Assembly: GCA_040404065.1 (NCBI GenBank)
Contig: JBBAJM010000002.1
DNA: 34,254 nt
From: Fontibacterium sp040404065
GTDB lineage: Bacteria > Pseudomonadota > Alphaproteobacteria > Pelagibacterales > Pelagibacteraceae
Direction: 5' to 3' (one strand)
Shown: piece by piece, positions 8,172 through 16,417 of the stretch
How the letters are laid out: each line of letters starts with the position of its first letter
How positions within the stretch are numbered: the first letter of the stretch is position 1
Notes under the pieces: generated by a model
Databases searched by the model: none
The model's input: the letters and a program-made list of their open reading frames with translations, nothing else
Told to the model about the DNA's origin: nothing
Translations under genes and position numbers: made by a program

Positions 8172-8839
8172 GATTCCATTTCATCTAATTCATGATTATC
8201 ATCAAATTCGTTATCATTATCATATACATTATCAATTCTTATAGATTGTAATTCTACATTGGAATTTCTAAAAGAATTAGATTGATTTAATTTACCTTCA
8301 AGGCTTCCTGATTGTTGACTGGGAATGTTTACATTTGGAATTTCTTGAGGACTACTTGATGCATTATAAAATGTATATTGATCATTATGTATATAATTTT
8401 GGAAATGTATTAATTTCTGAGAATAATCTTTAATTGTTGTATTAATTTTAAGAATAACAATATCAATTTGAGAAACGATATTAGGATCATTTTGATATGT
8501 AAATTTTAAATTTTCAACACCTGTTTTTGCAAATTCCATTTCTTTTAATAAAAGCCCTATACATTCGCAATTTTTTATATATTCACCAGTTTGATAATAT
8601 GATATATTCATAAATTTAGAATTAGTGATGTGATGTAAGATATCAATGCATTCTGTAATAACACTATTAATTTCAAAAACGGCTTGTTTTCTAGAATCAT
8701 TTGTTATAAAACGTTTAACAGATTGATAAAATGCATCATTTTCTAATGAAATAATACCATCAAAGCTACGAGCTATTCTTCCATTTTTCTGTATTTTACT
8801 TATTATTTTCAAGTTAATCAAAAGTTTATCAGGTATCAT
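8168..8839 (-). CDS. Hypothetical protein, helical, with acidic C terminus
   Basis: A 223-aa protein starting at the ATG 8839-8837. I cannot assign a named family. The N terminus MIPDKLLINLKIISKIQKNGRI, followed by about 130 predominantly helical residues, looks like a folded core. The last 70 residues are low-complexity, Ser/Asn/Gln-rich, and end in an acidic Asp/Glu stretch (DNDNEFDDNHELDEMES). There is no membrane segment or signal peptide. The gene is convergent with the thiol oxidase and overlaps its stop codon. The composition and long clean frame make it a real gene. It may be an internal virion or regulatory protein, but this is not shown. Confidence 0.8.
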   Translation of the reverse strand: MIPDKLLINLKIISKIQKNGRIARSFDGIISLENDAFYQSVKRFITNDSRKQAVFEINSVITECIDILHHITNSKFMNISYYQTGEYIKNCECIGLLLKEMEFAKTGVENLKFTYQNDPNIVSQIDIVILKINTTIKDYSQKLIHFQNYIHNDQYTFYNASSSPQEIPNVNIPSQQSGSLEGKLNQSNSFRNSNVELQSIRIDNVYDNDNEFDDNHELDEMES

Positions 8840-8909
8840 ACTTTATTATTAGAAAATAAATTCCTTTTTAAACAATAACGAATAAATTTTTAATTGCATT
8901 TGTACAAAT

Positions 8910-9611
8910 TTAATTAAATTTTGTAAATTTCATTTGAATATCATTTAATATATCATTTTGTAATACGGAACCTAGGGCTTTTTTAACTGCATCTTTATTA
9001 AGTTCTTTACATATATCATTTACTGTATCAATATCATAATCATCTTCTTTTTTATAATATTTTATATATTGTTTTAATTTAGTTTTTAAAATTTCTAAAA
9101 TAGGATCTGTTAATAATTCGCACGAATCTTTTAAATTTTTAACAACATTCATTAAATTACCATCAGAATCTTGAACTAATGAATTATACGTAGGTGGTTT
9201 TTTTTTAACGTATTTTACAGAATGATTTTGCGGGTGATTTTTATTACAAATAATGTCTTTTATATAATTACCCAATAATAAATTTAATTTGGGATAATTA
9301 TATTTATCAACCAATTCTTTCATTTTACTTGGTTCTATAAAAGTAGTATCTAGATTATTTATATGATTTACAATTTCTATACGTTCTATATTTATTGTAA
9401 GATTTTCTACATTTTCTATATTTGTGTTTATATTGGTGTTAACATCGTTTTTAACATTATTCTTTGTTAACATATTATGGATATCTAATGCGTTCATTTT
9501 TTTAAAGGATTCGCATCTATTTTCTCTTAAATGTCTATCCAATGTAAATTTTCTTTGAAATGAAAAGTTACAAAAAACACAAGTGTTATTTATATTATCT
9601 CTTTCTTTCAT
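8910..9611 (-). CDS. Zinc-finger protein (C2H2/C2HC-like N terminus)
   Basis: A 233-aa protein with an ATG at 9611-9609. Residues 11-33 give one zinc finger: C-V-F-C, then F, L and RH at finger positions, closing with a Cys (CVFCNFSFQRKFTLDRHL, then RENRC), so a C2HC variant of the classical finger. After an Asn/Ile-rich linker, the C-terminal half contains NHPQNHSVKYVKKKPPTYNS and a helical end. I recognise this arrangement from zinc-finger proteins that occur in many copies in giant virus genomes, where they are assumed to bind nucleic acid. The specific target is unknown. The next gene upstream is more than 300 bp away, so it has its own promoter region. Confidence 0.8.
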   Translation of the reverse strand: MKERDNINNTCVFCNFSFQRKFTLDRHLRENRCESFKKMNALDIHNMLTKNNVKNDVNTNINTNIENVENLTINIERIEIVNHINNLDTTFIEPSKMKELVDKYNYPKLNLLLGNYIKDIICNKNHPQNHSVKYVKKKPPTYNSLVQDSDGNLMNVVKNLKDSCELLTDPILEILKTKLKQYIKYYKKEDDYDIDTVNDICKELNKDAVKKALGSVLQNDILNDIQMKFTKFN

Positions 9612-9945
9612 ATATATTATTATATTGTATTATTATATTTTTTTAAATAAAAAATACTAAAATATATAAAATATAAATATAATCTAAAAACTTTTTAAAA
9701 AAAATAAAATAAAAAAAATATAAAAATGTAAAAATTTCTATAAATCTAAATAAAGGTCTCTAAAAAAAAAAAGTACCCCCCTTTTTTATTTCGCACCACC
9801 GACATCCTTTTTAGAAAAAAACAAATTATGGTTTGTAAATATGTATTTATTTTAAAGATTTTACATTTATGGTTTGATAACCTGGTGCAAACTAAACCAT
9901 AAAAACAAAAAATCTGGTGTATAAATATTTATACATTACATGGTC
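9612..9945. other. Non-coding region with several palindromes
   Basis: No credible gene. It contains A/T runs (9640-9780), a stem of TTTATGGTTT at 9866-9875 with AAACCATAAA at 9894-9903 (10 bp, 18-nt loop), and an 18-bp perfect palindrome TGTATAAATATTTATACA at 9918-9935. A GCACCA at 9793-9798 can pair with TGGTGC at 9883-9888. The region could hold a structured RNA, a replication signal or paired promoters. I see no tRNA cloverleaf. Confidence 0.4.
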
Positions 9946-10208
9946 TTAAACAATGTTTTTATTCTTATCTTTGTCATAAATCCAAAATTCGAAATTAAAA
10001 CCATATTTTTTAACTGCAAATGATTTTAATATATTTCTAATAATTTAGTAGGAATTCGACTCAAAACTCCAAATGGCTGCTCAAGGCCTTTCAGCTTCAG
10101 AAGTCTTGGAACAGTTTTTGCCAACAGTTGAAAACTTGCCTTCGGAAATAAGATTTTTATGTTCAGGTACGAGACAAAGTTGTCATCTTGAATGGTGTCG
10201 AAATTCAT
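9946..10208 (-). pseudogene. Possible decayed or frameshifted small gene
   Basis: The minus frame from the ATG at 10208 gives a 60-aa peptide (MNFDTIQDDNFVSYLNIKIL...) ending at 10026. Just downstream, in the next frame, the sequence continues as an open peptide, NILKSFAVKKYGFNFEFWIY then DKDKNKNIV, to a stop at 9946-9948. That second part looks like real protein rather than noise. One frameshift near 10030 would join the two into a protein of about 85 aa. The base composition of 10050-10200 is richer in G/C than its flanks. The opposite strand also has a 61-aa open frame (10073-10258), which looks less protein-like. The family is not recognised. Confidence 0.35.
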
Positions 10209-10270
10209 TTTTAATTCAATTACTTTTCAGTTTAGTTTATAAATTTTATTTTTATTAAATGTAAAATAAA

Positions 10271-10768
10271 ATGAACGAAAGTAAAATTATAGAATTTACT
10301 AGACCAAGTTGGGATGAATACTTTGTTTCTATTTCATTATTAACAAAAAATAGAAGTAATTGTATTAAAAGAAAGGTAGGATGTATTATAGTAAAAGACA
10401 ATAGAATTCTTTCTTTAGGTTACAATGGAACTCCTATAAATACAAAGAATTGTTATTCTGGAGGTTGTAAAAGATGTATGGACCAATACAATAAAAAGGA
10501 AGAAAGTTCTTCAGGAAAAGCTTTAGATTTATGCATGTGTTTGCATGCTGAAGAAAATGCATTATTATTTGTTAATAAAAATGACCTGACAGATTCGACA
10601 ATGTATGTTACATTAATACCATGTATTGGATGTGTTAAAAAAATTTTACAATGCAAGATAAAAAGAATTGTTTATATTGAAAATTATTCACCTGAAATTG
10701 ATATATTAAGTAAAGAAATTTTACAAAAGAATAATATTATTCTTGATAAATGGGAATGGCAAGTTTAA
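10271..10768 (+). CDS. Deoxycytidylate (dCMP) deaminase
   Basis: A 165-aa zinc-dependent deaminase of the normal size for this family. RPSWDEYFVSIS (10-21) is the typical start. KVGCIIVKDNRILSLGYNGT is the beta-sheet core. HAEENAL (92-98) provides the zinc ligand His92 and proton-shuttle Glu94. PCIGC (117-121) supplies the two Cys ligands Cys118 and Cys121. The extra Cys/His residues (CYSGGCKRC near 60-70 and CMC at 88-90) are common in phage and virus dCMP deaminases, where a second zinc is bound. The enzyme converts dCMP to dUMP, feeding thymidylate synthesis and so helping supply the AT-rich genome. It is followed closely by the coiled-coil gene, which has its own early promoter. Confidence 0.95.
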   Translation: MNESKIIEFTRPSWDEYFVSISLLTKNRSNCIKRKVGCIIVKDNRILSLGYNGTPINTKNCYSGGCKRCMDQYNKKEESSSGKALDLCMCLHAEENALLFVNKNDLTDSTMYVTLIPCIGCVKKILQCKIKRIVYIENYSPEIDILSKEILQKNNIILDKWEWQV

Positions 10769-10776
10769 AAAATTGA
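10769..10776 (+). promoter_or_regulatory. Early promoter motif AAAATTGA
   Basis: An exact match to the mimivirus early promoter octamer, 38 bp upstream of the ATG at 10814 and directly after the stop of the dCMP deaminase gene. The distance is a little shorter than the usual mimivirus spacing, but position and exactness support early expression of the 10814 gene. Confidence 0.7.
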
Positions 10777-10813
10777 AAAAAGATGTTTGTTAATAATAAA
10801 ATAGACATTATAA

Positions 10814-12574
10814 ATGAATTCTATAAGTAGTAGTGTAAATTTAACACCTTCTACCTCTACCGTCTACGACGTTAATCGGCAAGGTACATCTAACGAAGTT
10901 GTCGTTAGACGGCAAGGTACCAAAAATTCATTAGAACAAAGAGTTAATATTTTAAAAAACGAAATTGAATATATTATAAAATTAAATAAAACTCAAATTT
11001 CAAATGAAGAACGCAAGGAAAATGTTAATTTAAAACAAAAGAAAATGTCTGAATTGAAAACATTAAGTGAAGACTTGAAATCTATTTATAAAAAGGAAAA
11101 ATTAGAACAATTTAAAAGAAATGAAATACTTTCTATTCAAAAAACTATGGATAATTTAGATTTTAGAGCTGCTAAAAAGAAAAACAATTCAGAAGCTATG
11201 GATAATGCTAAAAAGTCAAAAGAACAAAGAGAACTTTTAAGAAAGTCTTATTTAGAAGCTCAAGAAATTGAAAAAAAATATTTAGAAAAAGATTCTAAAA
11301 TATTACCAGGAAATCTATTTTTACACGAAGATGTAATAAAAAAATATGGTCTATGTCCTTTTATTAATATAATGGTAACTGAAACAAGTAGTGAAATAGA
11401 AAAAAAAAGATTAAAATGGTTAGAATCAAAAGATGATAAAGGAGAATGTTATTATAATTTATACAAAGATTTTTATGAAAATACAATAATAAATTCTTTA
11501 TTAAAAGAAAAACAGAAAATAGAAGATTCTATTGAAGATTTTATTAAAAAATCACTTTCTCCTTCACAAAATGAAATATACAATGACAGTATTTCTTTTT
11601 TAAAAGAATACACTATATTAACTATTAAATCAAAGCGTGTTAAAGAACGTTATAAAAATTTTATAAATAATATGTCTATACTTTACCTAGAAACATCTTT
11701 TCCATTACACAATTACCTTTCTTTTAAACACAATATTCATATTGTAATAAACGATATTAATAAAGGTGTAAAAATTTTAAATAAACAAGAAAAAATGGTT
11801 AAAATTTTATTAATAGAAGAGTTTGAAAAATTAGTAGACGAATTTAATAAAATTAATAAATCATTAGAACAAAAAAGCAAATTTAATATGAATATAATTA
11901 AAAATGTAAATAGTAATTTATACTATTATTTAACAGACAATGAAGAATTTTTAAAAACATTATCTACTACATTTTCTATTATAGATAAAAACCAAAATGT
12001 TATTACACAAGAAGGTAAATATTTTAAAAGATGGATTTTATTATCTAATGATGAAAAATTAGAAAGATTTTATAGTTTTTCAGAATATTTTATAAAAAAA
12101 TTTGTAGAATCTGAAACTGAAAATAATTTAGTTGAAAAATTATACAATTTATTAAAAAATGATTTTGTTGAAAAAAGAATTGTATATCGTGATTACATAT
12201 GGAATGTCATATCTGGTATTATAGAAAATATAAAAATACTAAGATATGACAAGGAAAAAAGAGATTTTATTTTAAAATATACAACACCAAAAAAAGTAGT
12301 TGTTAAAAAAGTTTCAACAAAAACAATTATAACAAAAAATATAGAAAAAATAATAAATGAAGAATTACTTTATTTTATCGTAAAGAAATTAAAGTCGGAA
12401 ACAGAAGAGAATTCTTTAGAAACAGATAAAAATTATGTAAAAAATAAAGATGATTTTTTTGATAATATTAAGGAAAAATTATCTGTTAAAAAAATTAATA
12501 AAACAGATAAAGAAATTATTAATAAAACATATGATAATATTTACGAAATTATTAAAAATAATAAACTAAATTAG
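10814..12574 (+). CDS. Large Lys/Glu-rich coiled-coil protein with a repeat-derived N terminus
   Basis: A 586-aa protein not assignable to a family. Residues about 13-36 (PSTSTVYDVNRQGTS, then NEVVVRRQGT) are encoded by the GGTACC-family repeat. They closely match the 11-aa unit of the membrane protein at 6979-7748. From about 38 to 180 the sequence is highly charged and heptad-like, so probably a long coiled coil. The rest is helical and Lys/Glu/Asn-rich, with no membrane span, catalytic motif or zinc site visible. The early motif AAAATTGA 38 bp upstream suggests early expression. A structural or scaffold role is possible but not shown. Confidence 0.85.
   Translation: MNSISSSVNLTPSTSTVYDVNRQGTSNEVVVRRQGTKNSLEQRVNILKNEIEYIIKLNKTQISNEERKENVNLKQKKMSELKTLSEDLKSIYKKEKLEQFKRNEILSIQKTMDNLDFRAAKKKNNSEAMDNAKKSKEQRELLRKSYLEAQEIEKKYLEKDSKILPGNLFLHEDVIKKYGLCPFINIMVTETSSEIEKKRLKWLESKDDKGECYYNLYKDFYENTIINSLLKEKQKIEDSIEDFIKKSLSPSQNEIYNDSISFLKEYTILTIKSKRVKERYKNFINNMSILYLETSFPLHNYLSFKHNIHIVINDINKGVKILNKQEKMVKILLIEEFEKLVDEFNKINKSLEQKSKFNMNIIKNVNSNLYYYLTDNEEFLKTLSTTFSIIDKNQNVITQEGKYFKRWILLSNDEKLERFYSFSEYFIKKFVESETENNLVEKLYNLLKNDFVEKRIVYRDYIWNVISGIIENIKILRYDKEKRDFILKYTTPKKVVVKKVSTKTIITKNIEKIINEELLYFIVKKLKSETEENSLETDKNYVKNKDDFFDNIKEKLSVKKINKTDKEIINKTYDNIYEIIKNNKLN
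10851..10921. repeat. GGTACC-family repeat within the N-terminal codons of the coiled-coil gene
   Basis: The stretch contains CTACCTCTACCGTCTACGAC, CGGCAAGGTACATCTAACGA and GTCGTTAGACGGCAAGGTAC. It combines the 33-bp array type (7474) and the mutS7 type (1211) in one copy. The frame remains open through it. Confidence 0.85.
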
Positions 12575-12630
12575 TAACCTGTACCTACTTCGTTAGACGG
12601 CAAGGTACCTCTAACGAAATAGGTACCTCA
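12575..12630. repeat. Intergenic GGTACC-family repeat downstream of the coiled-coil gene
   Basis: Directly after the stop codon: CCTGTACCTACTTCGTTAGA, then CGGCAAGGTACCTCTAACGA and AATAGGTACCTC. CTTCGTTAGA and TCTAACGAA are inverted arms around GGCAAGGTACC, so this copy can fold into a hairpin. It could act as a 3'-end signal. Confidence 0.8.
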
Positions 12631-12696
12631 AGTTATTTTAACTGACAAACAATGTACGTTTAAAAGAAATTTTCAAACTATAATTATATAATAAAT

Positions 12697-14565
12697 ATGG
12701 GTGCAATTTCATTTTTATTATATAATATGTCAAAACCGCCAATTAATATTGAATTTACAAAATCATTTATGAAAATGAAAAAAAGAGGAGAAGATGATAC
12801 TCAAGTATATATAGAAAATACTCCTACTATTAATAATATTAATATACAACAAATTAGTTCTATTTTAAGTAAAAGAGAAATAAAAGAGTACAAGCAGATA
12901 ACTTTTAATTATGGTTATCATAGAATGAGTGTAAATGATATTTCAGAAGATGGGGCTCAACCATTTGAAGATCCTATTTTACATAAAATGAGTGTTTATC
13001 CTGAATTAAGATCAAGACCTAAAAGAAAATTATTATGCAATGGAGAAATATACAATTATACTGAACTCCTCGAATCAGAAGGGTTTACTGATAAAGATTT
13101 ACAGTCAAATTCTGATTGTGAAGTTATTTTACCATTATACATTAAATATGCAGAAATGGAAAAAGATTCTGAAAAGGGACTTTGTGAATGTTTAAAAAGG
13201 CTAAATGGTGAATATTCTTTTGTATTAACAGAAAATACTACAACTTTTAATTTAAAAAACATTAATATTTTTGTTGTAAGAGATCTATTTGGAACACGCC
13301 CATTATATATGGTTAAATATGTTCCTAAAAATGCAAGTAACACAAGTAACCAAAGTAACACAAGTAACGCAAGTAACGCGTACAATGAAATGTTTTACTT
13401 ATTTACAACAGAATTAAAAGGTATTCCAAAAGAAATATTACAAAATCCTGAATATATTATAACAGAAATTCCACCAGGTTCTTATTGGTCTTATCAGAAG
13501 GCTATTAATGAAAATATAGATTTTACTAAATATTACGATTTATCAAAATATTCAGATATATCAAAATGTATATTAAATAAACCAGACCCTGACACATTGT
13601 CTAGTATTTATACAAATATCAATTCTATTTTAACAAAAAGTGTTATCGAAAGATACAACATGTCTGATAAAAAAGTTGGTGTATTATTAGGTGGTGGTTT
13701 TGATAGTTGTATTATCGTCTCTATTTTAATAAAATACCTAGTTTTGAATGGGTATAACGATATACTTTCGGTATTTACAATAGGAGATTTTGATAATGAT
13801 GACGTAATTAATGCAAAAAATCACGTATTATACTTGGAAAAGTGTTTTAATATTAAGATACATCATCATATTGTAAGTATATCTGATTATAATTTAATTC
13901 TATCAGAAATACCTAATATTATAGAATCATTAGAAACATATGATTCTACAACAATTAGAAAAAGTATACCATTGTTTTATTTATTAAAATATATTAAAGA
14001 AAAATGTGATATCAAAGTATTACTTTCTGGTGAAGGTTTAGATGAATGTTGCGGATATGATGAATTATTCCAATTAAGTGACTCGGAATTTAGAGAAAAA
14101 AGTATAGAATTACTTTTAAATTTACACAAATACGATTTACTGCGATCAGATAAATTATCTGGATATTTTGGTTTAGAAATGAGATATCCATTTCTTGATA
14201 AAAGTTTTATAGAATATATATTATCTATTCATCCAAATTTAAAAAGACCTCAAGTATCAGGATATTTTACTGACCCAATAGAAAAATATATTATACGTAA
14301 ATCATTTGACACATTCGAAATAGAAAAAAATATTTTATGGAATTCTAGAAAGGATATTTCTACAAGTTTCAATACACTTTCTGATTTTTTAACATCTTAT
14401 TTTAATTCAATAATTAATGATACTGAATTTTATAATTATACAGAAACTGATACAAGTGTAGTTCCTAATACAAAGGAAGAAATGTATTACAAAAAAATAT
14501 TTAATAATATATATCCTAATATGGAAAATGTAATTAGTATGTATTGGAATTCTTTATTGAAATAA
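12697..14565 (+). CDS. asnB: Asparagine synthetase (AsnB-type) lacking the glutaminase nucleophile Cys
   Basis: A 622-aa class-II (Ntn) amidotransferase plus synthetase. The N-terminal half has YGYHRMSVND, LCNGEIYNY (113-121) and RDLFGTRPLY, all typical of the glutamine-binding domain. The synthetase half has the PP-loop VGVLLGGGFDSC at 327-338, LSGEGLDECCGYDELF (near 446-461) and the helical C-terminal domain. Two departures stand out. The protein starts MGAISF, where the family starts MCGI, so the catalytic Cys that hydrolyses glutamine is missing. The PP-loop SGG-x-DS reads GGG-F-DS. The enzyme may therefore use free ammonia, or have another role. A Ser/Asn/Thr-rich insertion of 9-bp repeats lies at about 213-228. 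Upstream is a GGTACC-family repeat. Confidence 0.93.
   Translation: MGAISFLLYNMSKPPINIEFTKSFMKMKKRGEDDTQVYIENTPTINNINIQQISSILSKREIKEYKQITFNYGYHRMSVNDISEDGAQPFEDPILHKMSVYPELRSRPKRKLLCNGEIYNYTELLESEGFTDKDLQSNSDCEVILPLYIKYAEMEKDSEKGLCECLKRLNGEYSFVLTENTTTFNLKNINIFVVRDLFGTRPLYMVKYVPKNASNTSNQSNTSNASNAYNEMFYLFTTELKGIPKEILQNPEYIITEIPPGSYWSYQKAINENIDFTKYYDLSKYSDISKCILNKPDPDTLSSIYTNINSILTKSVIERYNMSDKKVGVLLGGGFDSCIIVSILIKYLVLNGYNDILSVFTIGDFDNDDVINAKNHVLYLEKCFNIKIHHHIVSISDYNLILSEIPNIIESLETYDSTTIRKSIPLFYLLKYIKEKCDIKVLLSGEGLDECCGYDELFQLSDSEFREKSIELLLNLHKYDLLRSDKLSGYFGLEMRYPFLDKSFIEYILSIHPNLKRPQVSGYFTDPIEKYIIRKSFDTFEIEKNILWNSRKDISTSFNTLSDFLTSYFNSIINDTEFYNYTETDTSVVPNTKEEMYYKKIFNNIYPNMENVISMYWNSLLK
13335..13380 (+). 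repeat. 9-bp repeat (AGTAACNCA) inside the asparagine synthetase gene
   Basis: Five to six imperfect copies encode SNT/SNQ/SNA tripeptides between the conserved RDLFGTRPLY block and the FTTELKG block of the glutaminase domain, probably a surface loop. Confidence 0.8.
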
Positions 14566-14619
14566 AAAAAGTCGTTTAAAAGATCTTATTTTTTTATTCC
14601 ATTATTCCATATTATAATA

Positions 14620-15826
14620 ATGGATAAATTAACTGATTTTTTAACTGTTTTTTTTGTAAATAACAATAATAAAAAAAGAGGAGGTGCTTCTAAATCAAAT
14701 AACAAATTAGATGACAAATCAAGAGTAAAAAAGGAGAGTGTAAAAGAAGCGAGTGTAAAAAAGGCGAGTGTAAAAAAGGCGAGTGTAAAAGAAGCGAGTG
14801 TAAAAGAAGCGAGTGTAAAAAAGGCGAGTGTAAAAAAGGCTAGTGTAAAAAAGGCGAGTGTAAAAAAGGCGAGTGTAAAAAAGGCGAGTGTAAAAAAGGC
14901 GAGTGTAAAAANNNNNNNNNNNNNNNNNNNNNNNNNNNNNNNNNNNNNNNNNNNNNNNNNNNNNNNNNNNNNNNNNNNNNNNNNNNNNNNNNNNNNNNNN
15001 NNNNNNNNNNNAGGCTAGTGTAAAAAAGGCGAGTATTAAAGAATCAGATATTTTATCTTCTTTAGTTTCTTCATGTTCTTTTTCAAGTTATAGTTATGAT
15101 AAGGAACAGTCTGAATTAAATGAAAATGTAGATGAAAATGTAAATGAAAATGTAGATGAAAATGTAAATGAAAATGTAGATGAAAATGTAAATGAAAATG
15201 TAGATGAAAATGTAAATAATAAGTTATTAAAGAAATATATATTAAAACCTTCAGAGTTTTATAAAAAAAATATACTAATAACAAATGATAATAAAAAGGA
15301 TAATTTTGATATTATAAGTGATATTCTATATAAATTAAGTCTTTTAAAAGACGTTAATAATATATATAGTAATGACATTTATATTTTTACACCAAATACT
15401 AATAGAAAAATGTTTAAACAAATGTTATTAGACAATCCGTATTTATATTTTACAAATTTTTATGTAAAACAAAAAATTCAGAAAAATACACCAAATGAAG
15501 AAAATAAGAAAACTATATATATTATCGATACAACTATTTTAGATCAGATTGATGATATTGATCAATTTTTAGATCCTCAAATACATCTTATTTTATTAAC
15601 TTCAGAAAATGATAAAATTATAAATTTTTACAATAAATTGGGTGATAAACGTATTCTTATTCATAAACAAGATAAATTAAAATCAATTCAAAAAAGATTT
15701 TTTAAATTTGTTATAAAACAAATAAACCAGAATGTTATTTTTGAAGATTTTTACAATGAAATAAATGATGAAAATATAGATGTAAAATACATTGTTTTAA
15801 AAGAAAATGAATTGAGATACAATTGA
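14620..15826 (+). CDS. Repeat-rich protein of unknown function with folded C-terminal domain (spans an assembly gap)
   Basis: The start is the ATG at 14620 (MDKLTDFLTVFFVNNNN). A basic tandem of KASVK/EASVK (15-bp unit) runs into a 100-N gap at 14912-15011. The same repeat resumes at 15014 and leads in one frame through KASIKESDILSS, an acidic NENVDENV array (15127-15217), and then a folded domain ending at 15826. The ATG at 15410 is only an internal Met. The final 180 residues contain IYIFTPNTNRKMFKQML, TIYIIDTTILDQID and IHLILLTSENDK, an alternating hydrophobic strand-helix pattern that resembles a P-loop-like or Rossmann-like core without a Walker A motif. Function is unknown. The nominal frame shift between the halves is an artefact of the arbitrary gap length. 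Confidence 0.75.
14731..15044 (+). repeat. 15-bp tandem array (AAGGCGAGTGTAAAA) with a 100-N gap (14912-15011)
   Basis: The unit codes for KASVK, with variants EASVK. About a dozen copies lie left of the gap and two right of it. The basic repeat resembles histone H1-like or Lys-rich tails. The array length is unknown because of the gap. Confidence 0.92.
15127..15217 (+). repeat. 24-bp tandem repeat encoding NENVDENV
   Basis: GATGAAAATGTAAATGAAAA-TGTA units repeat about four times, giving an acidic DENVNENV tract immediately after the basic KASVK array. The two arrays give opposite charge blocks in one protein. Confidence 0.9.
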
Positions 15827-15840
15827 TACAAATGATACAA

Positions 15841-16323
15841 TTAAATTTCATCAGCCCAATTTAATTTTTTTTCAGGTTGTTTTTCAGCTTGTTTTTCAGC
15901 TTGTTTTTCAAATTGTTTTTCAGCTTGTTTTTCAGCTTGTTTTTCAAATTGAAGATAAAGTACACCATTTTTTAAATTGCAGTCATTTGCATTAAAATAA
16001 AAAGGCTTGATTACTTCTGGTAATTTTACTCTTCTAATAAAATTACCATATCTTGTTTCGCTATAAATTACTTTAGAATTTTCAAGGTCATTAAATTCTG
16101 AATTTCTAATACCAGAGATTAAAATAATTTGTTGTTCTTTAATTTGAATTTTAATAGTACTTTTTTCAACTCCAGGTAATTCAATTCTAACTTTAAAGTA
16201 ATTATCTAATGAAATCAAATCTACTTTTGGACTATATATTTTTCTTTGTAGATTTTGTAAATCATTTTCCATTTTTTTATAATTATTTTTGTTTCTAACA
16301 GTTGTAAATTCAGTTTCACTCAT
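15841..16323 (-). CDS. hsp20: Small heat-shock protein, Hsp20/alpha-crystallin family
   Basis: A 160-aa protein with an ATG at 16323-16321. The alpha-crystallin domain occupies about 33-130. It includes KVDLISLDNYFKVRIELPGV, the following ATP-independent chaperone beta strands (KIQIKEQQIILISGIR), RYGNFIRRVKLPEVI and NGVLYLQF, the G-x-L motif that closes the domain. After it comes a C-terminal extension of EKQA tetrapeptides and a final LNWADEI. The protein should oligomerise and hold unfolding proteins in the cytoplasmic virus factory. The EKQA tail comes from a 12-bp tandem repeat (15873-15955) and replaces the short I-x-I type extension of cellular members. Confidence 0.93.
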   Translation of the reverse strand: MSETEFTTVRNKNNYKKMENDLQNLQRKIYSPKVDLISLDNYFKVRIELPGVEKSTIKIQIKEQQIILISGIRNSEFNDLENSKVIYSETRYGNFIRRVKLPEVIKPFYFNANDCNLKNGVLYLQFEKQAEKQAEKQFEKQAEKQAEKQPEKKLNWADEI

Positions 16324-16359
16324 CTCTTTTATTTTAACAATTCTTTTTATTTTTAAACT

Positions 16360-16417
16360 ACTTTTTTAAAAAAAAAGTAACCAAAAAACAAAGCTACGCT
16401 TAACATTAAAAAGTATT
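16360..16417. repeat. Dispersed 58-bp repeat, second copy at 18536-18593
   Basis: The stretch from ACTTTTTTAAAAAAAAAGTA through ACCAAAAAACAAAGCTACGC to TTAACATTAAAAAGTATT is the same as that after PCNA. It sits just upstream of the Hsp20 start here and downstream of PCNA there, so it is a mobile or recombining non-coding element. A reading frame across it (apparent membrane peptide on the minus strand) is not a gene. Confidence 0.8.

Noticed and set aside
9866..9903. tRNA gene from the GGTTTGATAACC and AACTAAACC segment
   Set aside because: It is a simple 10-bp hairpin. There is no T-loop consensus, acceptor stem or anticodon arm.
10073..10258. 61-aa open frame on the plus strand
   Set aside because: It overlaps the minus-strand peptide, which looks more protein-like. 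Its C terminus is random A/T-rich sequence (FYF), and no motif or start context supports it.
15036..15284. Minus-strand frame with His-Leu repeats
   Set aside because: It is the antisense of the NENVDENV array of the gene at 14620-15826.
15410..15826. Separate 138-aa gene starting at the Met at 15410
   Set aside because: The frame is open upstream through the NENVDENV array to the KASVK array, so this Met is internal to the larger gene.
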